Assembly (NCBI GenBank): GCA_009926615.1
Contig: RFOM01000022.1
Span: 1-54,629, forward strand
Reading direction: 5' to 3'
Length of the DNA: 54,629 nucleotides
From: Pseudomonadota bacterium
GTDB lineage: Bacteria; Bdellovibrionota_B; Oligoflexia; Silvanigrellales; Silvanigrellaceae
Shown here: positions 42,543 through 50,792 of the stretch, one piece after another
Numbering within the stretch: the stretch's first letter is position 1
How the letters are laid out: every line of letters begins with the position of its first letter
Made by a program: the position numbers and the translations under genes
The notes under the pieces: generated by a model
The model's input: only the letters and a program-made list of their open reading frames with translations
What the model was told of the DNA's origin: nothing
The model's database searches: none

Positions 42543-42994
42543 CGACACCTCTTCGGAATTTTCTGCTCTCCGGAATTTTCCTTACAATGTGTTCAGCCGT
42601 TCAGGGATTCGCGGGCGGGCATAAGGTTGTCGCCGGTGCATCGGCAGCCAGCGGAGGCTCAAATCCGATCACCTTCAGCCCGACAGAAATTTCATACACT
42701 TTTGTGAACTCGGCGCGCGACCGTGAGTTCATCATCGGGTTCGCACCCGGCATCGGCTATGCCGTGAGGTTCAATCCGACAAAATCAATTGCAGTCTCGA
42801 TTGGCGGAATCGGAGCACTGAGCACGGAGGCCTATTTGGGTTTGTACAGCGGTTTCGGCTGGGAGTTTTGGTGCCCCTCATCATCCTTCTGCCTCACGGC
42901 TGATTTCAGAACCTCAACCGCTCTCTACACGGTCAAAAATACCATTCCCGCATTGAGCACAGTGAGTATAGGAGGCACGCTGTGGACAAACTAA
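42539..42994 (+). CDS. Small exported protein of unknown function
   Basis: A 151-residue protein with a signal peptide (FLLSGIFLTMCSAVQGFAGG) and a Gly/Ser/aromatic-rich mature region (GIGYAVRFNPTKSIAVSIGG, YLGLYSGFGWEFWC) with two Cys near FWCPSSSFC that may pair. The beta-like pattern resembles the previous gene and suggests a similar surface or outer-membrane role. The start overlaps the previous stop and the end overlaps the metzincin start by 13 bases. Confidence 0.52.
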   Translation: MTTPLRNFLLSGIFLTMCSAVQGFAGGHKVVAGASAASGGSNPITFSPTEISYTFVNSARDREFIIGFAPGIGYAVRFNPTKSIAVSIGGIGALSTEAYLGLYSGFGWEFWCPSSSFCLTADFRTSTALYTVKNTIPALSTVSIGGTLWTN

Positions 42995-43785
42995 AAATAT
43001 TCCTCTTTTCCGTCATAGCAATGATTCCGAGCATCGCCGACGCTTATTTGGTCAGTTACGACACGGCGACAGGCAACGCTGTACGGCTGAACGTTACGGA
43101 AGCGAGCCCGAAGGCCTATTTTCGAATCAGCGGCGCTGCTCCTGCATTCAAAAACAAAGAAAAATTCATGAACGGCGAATACGCCGATGCTGACGACTCT
43201 AATTTCTTCAAAGCTGTCGTGACGGAAGCAATGAAAAAATGGAATGATGTCGAAGATTCATTTGTCGAACTTGCCTTGGAAGCAGCCGAAGGGCCGGGAC
43301 AAAATTCGGACGACAAAATCAACAACATCTCAATTGGTGCCGGATCGTGGAGCGATGCGGGGTCGGCTCTTCTGACAACAGGGAACACAAACGCAGACAG
43401 CCAGTACATCGTAGACTGCGACATTACTCTCGACAGTGAAACTGACGTTGAAAAATTCTCCTATACAGTTTTGCATGAACTGGGGCATTGCCTTGGGCTC
43501 AAGCATCCTCACTACTCAACAAAGTCAGTCATGAGCTATTCCAACTTGGGCAAAAAGTTTGAACCTGCTCTCGATGACAAAGCAGGAATCACCGTCCTGT
43601 ACCCTGTTGCCTTTGAAAAAAGAAAAAACCTGATACCGCTGTGCGGCAATGTTGTTCCGCAATTCAAATCCGGCACGGGAACCGGACTTCCTTCAACCCG
43701 CTTGCCCGCATTTTTGCTGATTCTTATTCCCTTGCAAATGATGATTGCCCGCGGACTGAAGAGCAGAAAGCAACGGCAAAATTGA
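42982..43785 (+). CDS. Secreted metzincin metalloprotease (M10 matrixin-like)
   Basis: A 267-residue protein from a GTG at 42982 with GGAGG six bases upstream. The signal peptide is FLFSVIAMIPSIADA. The zinc site is LHELGHCLGLKHPH (165-175, HExxHxxGxxH) and the Met-turn is SVMSYS (Met184), which together define a metzincin. The domain before it is typical of M10 catalytic domains. After the catalytic domain a hydrophobic helix (LPAFLLILIPLQMMIA) is followed by RGLKSRKQRQN, a C-terminal anchor or sorting signal. Fourth gene in a secreted-protein cluster. Confidence 0.82.
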   Translation: MDKLKIFLFSVIAMIPSIADAYLVSYDTATGNAVRLNVTEASPKAYFRISGAAPAFKNKEKFMNGEYADADDSNFFKAVVTEAMKKWNDVEDSFVELALEAAEGPGQNSDDKINNISIGAGSWSDAGSALLTTGNTNADSQYIVDCDITLDSETDVEKFSYTVLHELGHCLGLKHPHYSTKSVMSYSNLGKKFEPALDDKAGITVLYPVAFEKRKNLIPLCGNVVPQFKSGTGTGLPSTRLPAFLLILIPLQMMIARGLKSRKQRQN

Positions 43786-43856
43786 AATCAGTCCGGAAAT
43801 TATATCGCGAACCTGACTGACCTCAACAAAATATGCACCTGTGCGTGGAAAAATCC

Positions 43857-46385
43857 TCAGGCCGCATTATCCTCTGCCTTTGTTCCGGGTGACCACATGA
43901 CTGTTACAATTGTAACGTCATCGGCCGGCGGATGTGCCTTCCAGATATCCGTTGCATGCTTCACGCATACATTAAGCCTTGATTCCAATTCACCCTCCGG
44001 AGGGATTGTCTTCAGAAATCTCTTTTTATTGAGTCTTGTTCCGTCCGGACCCTCATTTTCGAGCAGCCCGTCTGTATAGATCATAACAATTTCACCGGGT
44101 GTCAGCGCATATTTAGCGGCTTTATATTTTGTTACCGGATCGTTGCCCAAAAGATTTCCCGCGTTGGTAATACTGCCGGCATCCTTTCCGACAGCAAGAC
44201 GGAAGGGATGCGGATGACCTGCATTTACGACGTAGTATTCACCGGTGTTCAGATCGATACACGTAAAAAACATTGTCATGTACTTAAGGCCGCGGCTCGA
44301 CCGGAACAGAACATGATTCACAACACTGGCCAAGTCTTCTACGGCTGCCGCCGGATCCTCATGCCTTTCGGCTTCGCACTCATTCCACAAGTCAATCGCT
44401 CCGGCTGCAACACCGGTGATAATGGATGCGGCGAAGTCGTGACCTGTCACGTCGCCCACGGCAACAAACAGCCTGTTCCATTTTTTGCAGTGATGATATC
44501 CGTACCAGTCGCCGCCCGTCCGGCCTGCGCTGTGATAGTAAACGGCAATCTCGATATTCTCGAACGTATGCTCACGCGGGAGAAGGGCAATCTGCTGCGC
44601 CTGTGCAGCTACCAGCTCCGAGTCCATTTTGACTTTTTCCTTCACGTCATGAACGTAATCAATGTTCTTGAGTGAAACCAGCAGCGAAGCTGAAAGTGAC
44701 GTCACAAATTTTATAAGATGATCCCTGTCTCCCAGCTCAAACTCTCCTTTGGTAAACTTTCGGATCACCAGCGCACCGAAGGAATCATCCGAGTGGACGG
44801 GAATTGTCAGAGTGGTTGCAGGTGAAGCAGGTCCGTATTCATGGGATAACTGGTCCGCAGGATAAACTCCCGGCAGTGAGCTGATTTTGTTCTCGCTGCT
44901 TTCTGTTTCCGAGCCCGCTTTGGGAATCATCACTTCATAAAGTTCGCCGCGCTGGGACGGATCGCGAACTATATAGGTGAAATGTATCGAGACATCGTCC
45001 ATATCCGATCCTTCGTGGCCGATGTTTGTAAACACAAAGTCCATACTGTAGGCAGTGCCGGTCAGATTTATTTCCTTTGAAATCGTGTCGACGACAAGCT
45101 GTATCAACGCACGGTACGTGCGGGCTTCAGCGAGAAGCTGAGTGCAGTCCAGTACCCGCTTGAGCTGCTCTTTGGCCATCAACTCAGCCTGAGCCGTTCG
45201 TTTTGCAGTTTTGAAAAGATTTGCAAAGAACTGTCCTTGCATCGTTGCAAGAGCCAAATAGAAGGACAACACGCCCAAGGGCAGCACGCGGACGTTGGAG
45301 TTGATAATTCTGACCTCGTTGGCCAGCTCCCAAATTCCGGTCAGGAAAAGGATCGAAAGACCGGTATGAAAAGTCCTTGAATATTCATGTTTGCGCAACG
45401 CCACAATCGAATACACAAGCAGGGAAGCGAAAGTCGGAACGGCGAGCATGTAAAAATAGGGAAGAAAAGTCAGAATCCCGAGCGGCAGAAACGGTGTACT
45501 CAAACCGGCAACGGTCACAAATGCAATGTTGGCAGCACTGAATCTTTTCAGCCAGCGCGGCGAAGAAAGTGCAAAAATGTTATCAAAGAATCCAATCAAA
45601 AAAATCGGCGAGGCGTAAAGCCCAAAGAGTCCGATTGTGCCGACCCAGACAGGATTCAGTCCAAGAACAACCCGAGTCTGCATTGTAGCGGTGACATACA
45701 ACAGACCGCACAGCGAGAACATCGCAAGATGAAGGTAAGTCTTTACGGAACGGTAGAGACCGAACAGAATCAGTCCGGCAACAGCGAGCATGCCCAACGT
45801 ACAAATGACAAAGACTTTGGTGCCGTCCTGTTTCAGCATCCGAAGAACAAAATCAGACCACGAGCCAACCTGCACAACTCCGGCAGGCCCGATGCGCGAT
45901 GAATTTGAATCAACTTTAATAAGATACGGTGCGGTTTTCTCACTCTCGGGAAGCTGAACAAGGTGGGGAGGAACTCCGGGATAACCGGCGATCCTGCCGA
46001 ACGAATAAATCACTTTGTCGCCGCTGAACACGTCGAATCTGATGAACATTTTTTCGAAATACAAAGTAACTTCGGACTGACCTGTGAGCTGCGGCACCTC
46101 AAGCCGGAGCCAAAGGCTTTTATCTTTCTGCGGGGCAATTGATTCCTTTTTTATCTCATAAGGCTTCCAGACCGGCTGCTCCGGAAATTCCTTGGGGGAA
46201 TTAATGGTCGAATCAAGAAATGTATACTCGATTTTATCGATATTCCTGACAATACTTTTCTGACTGCTTTCAGCACCGGAGTCGGCAACGGCCGGTATGG
46301 CGGACAGCAGAAACCACACAGCCGAAACGACTGCACTCAGTGCGCAATAAAGTATAACCAATTTGTTGCGGATGCGCGGAAGCAT
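43857..46385 (-). CDS. 7TMR-DISM sensor with a SpoIIE/PP2C-type phosphatase
   Basis: About 842 residues from an ATG at 46385, chosen for AGGAGA seven bases upstream; an ATG at 46415 would add 10 residues. The order is: signal region (SAVVSAVWFLLSAIPAVA); an extracytoplasmic ligand domain (7TMR-DISMED2-like, DKSLWLRLEVPQLTGQSEV); seven membrane helices (about residues 195-395); a cytosolic GAF-like region; and a PP2C-like phosphatase with VAVGDVTGHDFAASII, YYVVNAGHPHPF and MIYTDGLLENEG. Such proteins relay outer signals through partner-switching phosphatase activity, typically acting on an anti-sigma antagonist. No antagonist or switch kinase is in the window. Confidence 0.85.
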   Translation of the reverse strand: MLPRIRNKLVILYCALSAVVSAVWFLLSAIPAVADSGAESSQKSIVRNIDKIEYTFLDSTINSPKEFPEQPVWKPYEIKKESIAPQKDKSLWLRLEVPQLTGQSEVTLYFEKMFIRFDVFSGDKVIYSFGRIAGYPGVPPHLVQLPESEKTAPYLIKVDSNSSRIGPAGVVQVGSWSDFVLRMLKQDGTKVFVICTLGMLAVAGLILFGLYRSVKTYLHLAMFSLCGLLYVTATMQTRVVLGLNPVWVGTIGLFGLYASPIFLIGFFDNIFALSSPRWLKRFSAANIAFVTVAGLSTPFLPLGILTFLPYFYMLAVPTFASLLVYSIVALRKHEYSRTFHTGLSILFLTGIWELANEVRIINSNVRVLPLGVLSFYLALATMQGQFFANLFKTAKRTAQAELMAKEQLKRVLDCTQLLAEARTYRALIQLVVDTISKEINLTGTAYSMDFVFTNIGHEGSDMDDVSIHFTYIVRDPSQRGELYEVMIPKAGSETESSENKISSLPGVYPADQLSHEYGPASPATTLTIPVHSDDSFGALVIRKFTKGEFELGDRDHLIKFVTSLSASLLVSLKNIDYVHDVKEKVKMDSELVAAQAQQIALLPREHTFENIEIAVYYHSAGRTGGDWYGYHHCKKWNRLFVAVGDVTGHDFAASIITGVAAGAIDLWNECEAERHEDPAAAVEDLASVVNHVLFRSSRGLKYMTMFFTCIDLNTGEYYVVNAGHPHPFRLAVGKDAGSITNAGNLLGNDPVTKYKAAKYALTPGEIVMIYTDGLLENEGPDGTRLNKKRFLKTIPPEGELESRLNVCVKHATDIWKAHPPADDVTIVTVMWSPGTKAEDNAA

Positions 46386-46503
46386 AATTTCTCTCCTGTC
46401 CGGATATTTCGGCAAAGAGAGGTAATTCCCGAGAGAGGGATGTCAGGAAGGGAAAGGGAAAAAAATTCCCACGCTCACGCGAGCTCCGGTGACGGCCCGT
46501 GCC

Positions 46504-46893
46504 TTAGTAGGGCTGGTAACTCTTCTCCTCAGAGTATGCAGACCCCATAAGCTTGTTGATTTGAGCTTTGACGTCAAAGCGCTTGTCGTTGGTCACATAC
46601 ACGGCACGGGCAAGTTCGATGAAAACCTGATCAAACTGCTTCGCCCGTTCCTTGTCGCGGATGTCGTCTTCAATAACCCAAAGCGTTTCATTGATTTTTT
46701 TGAGTTCTGCGACCAGCTGATGCGTGACGTTGACGTTATTTTCCGCGCAGGTCTGCAGCAGTGCTGCCAACTCTTTGCGGATATTTGCCAACTTGCCGCC
46801 GTCTTTGATGCGCTCGCTCTTGATCTGCAGAATCGTTATTTTGTCGAGCAGTTCCCCAATCGAAACCGGTACGAAAACTTCTGAACTTGCCAA
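46504..46893 (-). CDS. DUF6165 family protein
   Basis: A 129-residue protein from a TTG at 46893, with GAGGTGA five bases upstream. The opening VPVSIGELLDKITILQIKSERI and KKINETLWVIEDDIRDKERA are characteristic of the DUF6165 family, which often occurs beside LPS or heptosyltransferase genes, none of which is visible here. Helical and charged, cytosolic, no known activity. It lies 38 bases after the ABC permease gene, so it may be the last member of that unit. Confidence 0.7.
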   Translation of the reverse strand: MASSEVFVPVSIGELLDKITILQIKSERIKDGGKLANIRKELAALLQTCAENNVNVTHQLVAELKKINETLWVIEDDIRDKERAKQFDQVFIELARAVYVTNDKRFDVKAQINKLMGSAYSEEKSYQPY

Positions 46894-46931
46894 GAGTCAC
46901 CTCACATAAAGAACAAACTCGATTCTTGCGG

Positions 46932-47801
46932 TTACTGACCGCCTGCGGACGCAAACTGCCGCGGGTCGAGTGCCAGCCTCAGCGCCTCGCCGAGAAAATT
47001 CAGCGAAATAACCAAGCTGAACAGCGCAAGAACAGGGAAAATAGCCATATGAGGCGATTCGATCAAGTATGCCCGCGAATCGTTCAGCAGTCCGCCCCAG
47101 CTGACATGCCCGTCAGCAAGACCCAGCCCGAGAAAACTGAGGCCGGCTTCGGAAAGAATCGCACCCGCCATTGTATAGGCGCTCTGCACAATCAACGGAG
47201 CCGCAGCGTTCGGCAACAGGTGACGGAGAATGATTCTGAACGGACTGGCGCCCAAGGCCTTGGCAGCGATAACATATTCTCTTTCACGCAACGTCTGAAA
47301 CTGTGCCCTGACAATTTTGGCGGGAGCAATCCAGCCGCCGGCGCACAGGGCAAAAATGACCGTGAAAATGCCGCCTCCAAAAAAAGCGGAAATCATAAGC
47401 GGCAAAACCAGCGGCGGAAATGCGAGAAGAACGTCCATGATTCTGCCGACAGTCATATCCGCCCAAGATCGAAAATAGCCCGCAAGTGCCCCCATAATAA
47501 CGCCTGCAGCAAGACTCGCCAGAACCGTCGCCATTCCGACAAAAATCGAAACACCTGCACCGTTTATGATTTGCAGCATGACACTCGATCCCACGGAATC
47601 GTAACCAAACCATCCGGCAGGAACATCCGGATTCCAAACAGGCGATTGGCGGGTAAGCGGAAGATTAACGTCGATGTCGGCAAGCTCGGGAAAAAACAAC
47701 GGAAGCGCGCCGGCGAACACCCAAAATATGATGATGCACAGACTGTATTTTACAGACCGGACAGGACTCAGTTTGCCAAACAGTTTCTTCACAGTGCTCA
47801 T
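46932..47801 (-). CDS. Peptide/nickel-type ABC transporter permease (DppC/OppC family)
   Basis: A 289-residue membrane protein. The DppC pattern is clear: HPFGYDSVG-like WFGYDSVGSSVMLQII, MDVLLAFPPLVLPLMI, the EAA loop EYVIAAKALGASPFRIILRHLLPN, and GLSFLGLGL. It is the second inner-membrane channel subunit. The start overlaps the end of the DppB-like gene by four bases. No ATP-binding subunit gene lies next to it. Confidence 0.88.
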   Translation of the reverse strand: MSTVKKLFGKLSPVRSVKYSLCIIIFWVFAGALPLFFPELADIDVNLPLTRQSPVWNPDVPAGWFGYDSVGSSVMLQIINGAGVSIFVGMATVLASLAAGVIMGALAGYFRSWADMTVGRIMDVLLAFPPLVLPLMISAFFGGGIFTVIFALCAGGWIAPAKIVRAQFQTLREREYVIAAKALGASPFRIILRHLLPNAAAPLIVQSAYTMAGAILSEAGLSFLGLGLADGHVSWGGLLNDSRAYLIESPHMAIFPVLALFSLVISLNFLGEALRLALDPRQFASAGGQ

Positions 47802-48718
47802 TCGGCAGCAATCCTCGGATCCGCAGACTGCTGAAAAAGATCTGCAAGTGTCGCGACCAGTACATGAATCGTCGCCAAGACCACCACACAGGCCGAAACA
47901 AGATTGTAGTCTCTCTGATTGACAGCCTCAATCATCAGAGATCCAAGTCCGGGCCAAGTAAAAATATGTTCGGTTATCACTGTCCCTCCGAGCAGTCCCG
48001 CAAACTGCAAACCGAGAACCGCAATGACCGGCAAAACCGCATTTCGCAGCGCGTGTTTCAAATAAACATGCCTCTTGGCAAGACCCTTTGCTCTTGCTGT
48101 GCGAATGTAATCCTCATTCAGAACTTCCAGCAGGGATGCGCGAATCATCCGGCCGGACACGGCTGACAAAACTGCGCCCAGTGTAAATGCCGGAAGCAGA
48201 ACCGATCTGAGTCCCTGATGACCTGTCAGGGGCAGCAAATCCCATTTGACAGAAAAAAACCAAAGCAAAATCGTCCCTGAAATGAAGACAGGTGCAGAAA
48301 CTTGAACGACCGAAAGCACGGAAAGTAATTTATCCCACCCGCTGCCTGCATGCAGTGCCGAAAAAATTCCTGACAGAAATGCGAGAACTACAGAAAAGGC
48401 GAACGCGGAAAAAGCGAGAGTCAAAGTTGCGGGAATACGACTGATGATTTGCGGACCAACCGGTTTACCGTCTATCAGTTTTTTACCGAAATCACCTGTT
48501 GAAGCCGATAGCAGATAATTTTTATACTGTTCAAAAACCGGCTTGTCCAAACCATTTTCCCGCAGCCAATTCTGCTTGTGTGCTTCAGGAGCATCGGCGC
48601 CGAAGACTGCATCCGCCGGTGAACCCGGAATCATCCGCTGCGCAAAAAAAACAAGACTCAAGACAGCAAACAAGACAAATGCGAGTTTTACTGCAGCACC
48701 TGTCAGCCGTTTCAGCAT
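47798..48718 (-). CDS. Peptide/nickel-type ABC transporter permease (DppB/OppB family)
   Basis: A 306-residue membrane protein of the DppB type: FFAQRMIPGSPADAVFG at the N-terminus, NGLDKPVFEQYKNYLL, RIPATLTLAFSAFA, the EAA loop DYIRTARAKGLAKRHVYLKHALRN, and TEHIFTWPGLGSL. It pairs with the DppC-like subunit, sharing a four-base overlap, and begins five bases after the binding-protein stop. The order is binding protein, permease, permease, with no ATPase. Confidence 0.9.
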   Translation of the reverse strand: MLKRLTGAAVKLAFVLFAVLSLVFFAQRMIPGSPADAVFGADAPEAHKQNWLRENGLDKPVFEQYKNYLLSASTGDFGKKLIDGKPVGPQIISRIPATLTLAFSAFAFSVVLAFLSGIFSALHAGSGWDKLLSVLSVVQVSAPVFISGTILLWFFSVKWDLLPLTGHQGLRSVLLPAFTLGAVLSAVSGRMIRASLLEVLNEDYIRTARAKGLAKRHVYLKHALRNAVLPVIAVLGLQFAGLLGGTVITEHIFTWPGLGSLMIEAVNQRDYNLVSACVVVLATIHVLVATLADLFQQSADPRIAAE

Positions 48719-48723
48719 AAAGG

Positions 48724-50346
48724 CTACCTTTTCCTGACATTCGTGAGTGACGTATAACGGCCGTCAGGAAAGGTTTTGAAACCTGCAACGTTCTTGGCTG
48801 TCACGACATTTCCCGTCCTGTGCCACAGAAACACATAGGGATGTTCAAAAGCAACGATCGCCTGAGCCTTTTGATACAGTTCGCGCCGCCTGACTTGATC
48901 TCTTTCCGATTTCGCCTCGTCGAGTAGTCTGTCCAGTTCGGAATTCGCATAAAATCCTCTGTTTGCACCCATCGGAGGAGACCGGCGGGAATGAAATACA
49001 AAGTGAAGATGATCACCGTCTTTGTAGCCGGTCCACGGAGAAATCCATGCCTGAACATTTCCGTCATTCAGATGTTTCATGAACGTGTTGAATTCCAGAA
49101 CTTCAACCTTCACTTTGAGGCCCACTTTTTTGAGCTGACCGGCGATCGCTTTGGCAACCGCAATTCTTTCACGGTTCAAGGGAACTTTTATGCTGAATGA
49201 AGCCCGCTCTTTTGGCCCCGAAAGGCCGTCCGGATCCGGATATCCCGCTGCGCTGAGAAGGATCTCCGATTCCCGCGGATCATATTTGAGCGGATTTGTA
49301 TTTTTGAAATGATATGAATGACCGGACGGAAACATGGAATCAGCGACCCGCCCCATGCCCTGCAGGGTGAATTTGAGAATTTCTTCTCGGTGAATCGCAT
49401 GCCCGATGGCCTTTCTGACGCGCACATCCGCAAGAAATTTATTCTTCAGATTGAACGCAAGAACTGTCGTTGAATCCGAGACCCCGAGCTGAACATCGTG
49501 GGTGACACGCCGCCGGTTGATGAATTCGACGACCTTGTCTGTATCAAGTCCATTCTGGACGAGTTCAACGTCTCCTTTCAGCAAGGCTGCATAACGGGTG
49601 TTGTTGTCGGGAAAAATTTTGAAAATAATTTTCTGCAACGCAGGAAAAGCTCCCCCGAACGGCGCCCCGCTATACTTTTCATTGCGAATGAGTGTCCACT
49701 CACCGTCACTTTGTGTCTCGATTCTGAAAGGACCGGATTCAAAACCTTTGTCAGGAAAGATGCTGTCAGGCGGCAAAGTCATTGCCTCGCGCGGAAGAAT
49801 TCCGACGACAAGATTTGAAACCAGCGGGACATCGGGTTCCGAAAGGGAGAATTGCACATCTCCTGCGCCGGTTTTTGTGACCGAACTCACTCTCTCAAAA
49901 ACCCCGCGTCTGGGACTTGCCGGCAACTGGCCCTGCTGTTGGCCCAAAATGAACTGGTAGGTGGCAACAACATCATCCGCCGTGACATCCCGTCCGGAGG
50001 CGAACCGGATTCCCTCTCTAACCTTGATAACAAGTGTCTTGGGGTCACTGAACGTGTATTTTTCGGCAAGCACACCCTGCGGCTCTCCCGCCTCGGTGAA
50101 TCCGAACAGGGGCAAAAAAAGAAGGGGCTCAAGATATTGGCTGTTTGCATCTGTCGAGACGAACCTAGGGTCGACGCTGCGCGGTCTCGCATCAAAGGCA
50201 ACGGTGAGAGTCGAATCCTTGATGCCCGCCCGTCCGGCCGACGGGAACAGACCGGCCGGAATGACCGCAAGAGCCATGCTCACAAGTCTGAACCTGCAAG
50301 CGCTCCGAAAAACCAAGCACTTTCCCAACCGGCTGAAATTAATCAT
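48724..50346 (-). CDS. Extracellular solute-binding protein, family 5 (DppA/OppA-like)
   Basis: A 540-residue exported protein with signal MALAVIPAGLFPSAGRAG. The family 5 pattern is: LTVAFDARPRSVDPRF, EPLLFLPLFGF, LAEKYTFSDPKTLVIKVREGIRF (ITFxLRxGVxF-like), VRKAIGHAIHREEIL, and EYFLxxWxxD-like INRERIAVAKAIAGQLKKVG. It binds oligopeptides or related ligands in the periplasm and delivers them to the permeases behind it. The ATG follows GGGAGA by seven bases. The signal is SPase-I-like rather than lipoprotein-like. Confidence 0.88.
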   Translation of the reverse strand: MINFSRLGKCLVFRSACRFRLVSMALAVIPAGLFPSAGRAGIKDSTLTVAFDARPRSVDPRFVSTDANSQYLEPLLFLPLFGFTEAGEPQGVLAEKYTFSDPKTLVIKVREGIRFASGRDVTADDVVATYQFILGQQQGQLPASPRRGVFERVSSVTKTGAGDVQFSLSEPDVPLVSNLVVGILPREAMTLPPDSIFPDKGFESGPFRIETQSDGEWTLIRNEKYSGAPFGGAFPALQKIIFKIFPDNNTRYAALLKGDVELVQNGLDTDKVVEFINRRRVTHDVQLGVSDSTTVLAFNLKNKFLADVRVRKAIGHAIHREEILKFTLQGMGRVADSMFPSGHSYHFKNTNPLKYDPRESEILLSAAGYPDPDGLSGPKERASFSIKVPLNRERIAVAKAIAGQLKKVGLKVKVEVLEFNTFMKHLNDGNVQAWISPWTGYKDGDHLHFVFHSRRSPPMGANRGFYANSELDRLLDEAKSERDQVRRRELYQKAQAIVAFEHPYVFLWHRTGNVVTAKNVAGFKTFPDGRYTSLTNVRKR

Positions 50347-50458
50347 AGACTGTCTCCCTTTTGACCATTAGAAGTCTAGCCTTGAGTGAACTTCTGATGC
50401 ACGATCTGAGCGTCAAGCCCGCGCTCCCCCGCGGAGCCCCAATTTTAGGGCAACTCAG

Positions 50459-50487
50459 TTGACGGGGAGGATAGCGTTGGTTAGAAC
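50459..50487 (+). promoter_or_regulatory. Sigma70-type promoter upstream of rpoZ
   Basis: TTGACG (50459-50464) and TAGAAC (50482-50487) are separated by exactly 17 bases, a near-consensus -35 and a moderate -10. The start of transcription would be near 50494, 32 bases before the rpoZ ATG. A GC-rich stretch lies just upstream. Confidence 0.5.
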
Positions 50488-50525
50488 GCCCTTTCCGAAG
50501 CAGATTTTCATGAGGTATTTGAGAC

Positions 50526-50771
50526 ATGGCACGAATTTCCATCCAAGACTGTCTCGACAGAATTCCCAACCGTTTTGCTGTTGTTATGCTGGCTGCCCGC
50601 CGCATGCGTCAGCTTCAAAAAGGCAGCGACCCGCTCGTCGAATGCAAGAACAAGGAAGCGGTCACGGCCCTGCGTGAAATCGCAGCCGGAGTCGTCGGAA
50701 TTCACCAGATGGAAAACATTCCCGGCCTTTCCGAGAACATTGAGCGCATTTCCAAAAAATACAAGGACTGA
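50526..50771 (+). CDS. rpoZ: RNA polymerase omega subunit
   Basis: An 81-residue protein with the omega pattern [33 protein letters not shown] and then [21 protein letters not shown]. It stabilises and assembles the RNA polymerase beta-prime subunit. The ATG follows GAGGT by ten bases. It heads a plus-strand unit with the exported 620-residue protein 21 bases later, which is not the usual gmk or spoT neighbour. Confidence 0.93.
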   Translation: MARISIQDCLDRIPNRFAVVMLAARRMRQLQKGSDPLVECKNKEAVTALREIAAGVVGIHQMENIPGLSENIERISKKYKD

Positions 50772-50792
50772 AAAGTCCGGCGGGTCGCCAGC

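Noticed and set aside
46887..47834. Plus-strand 315-residue frame opposite the DppC-like gene
   Set aside because: Its composition is highly Arg/Lys/Asn-rich without any fold pattern, and the opposite strand has a clear permease with EAA loop.
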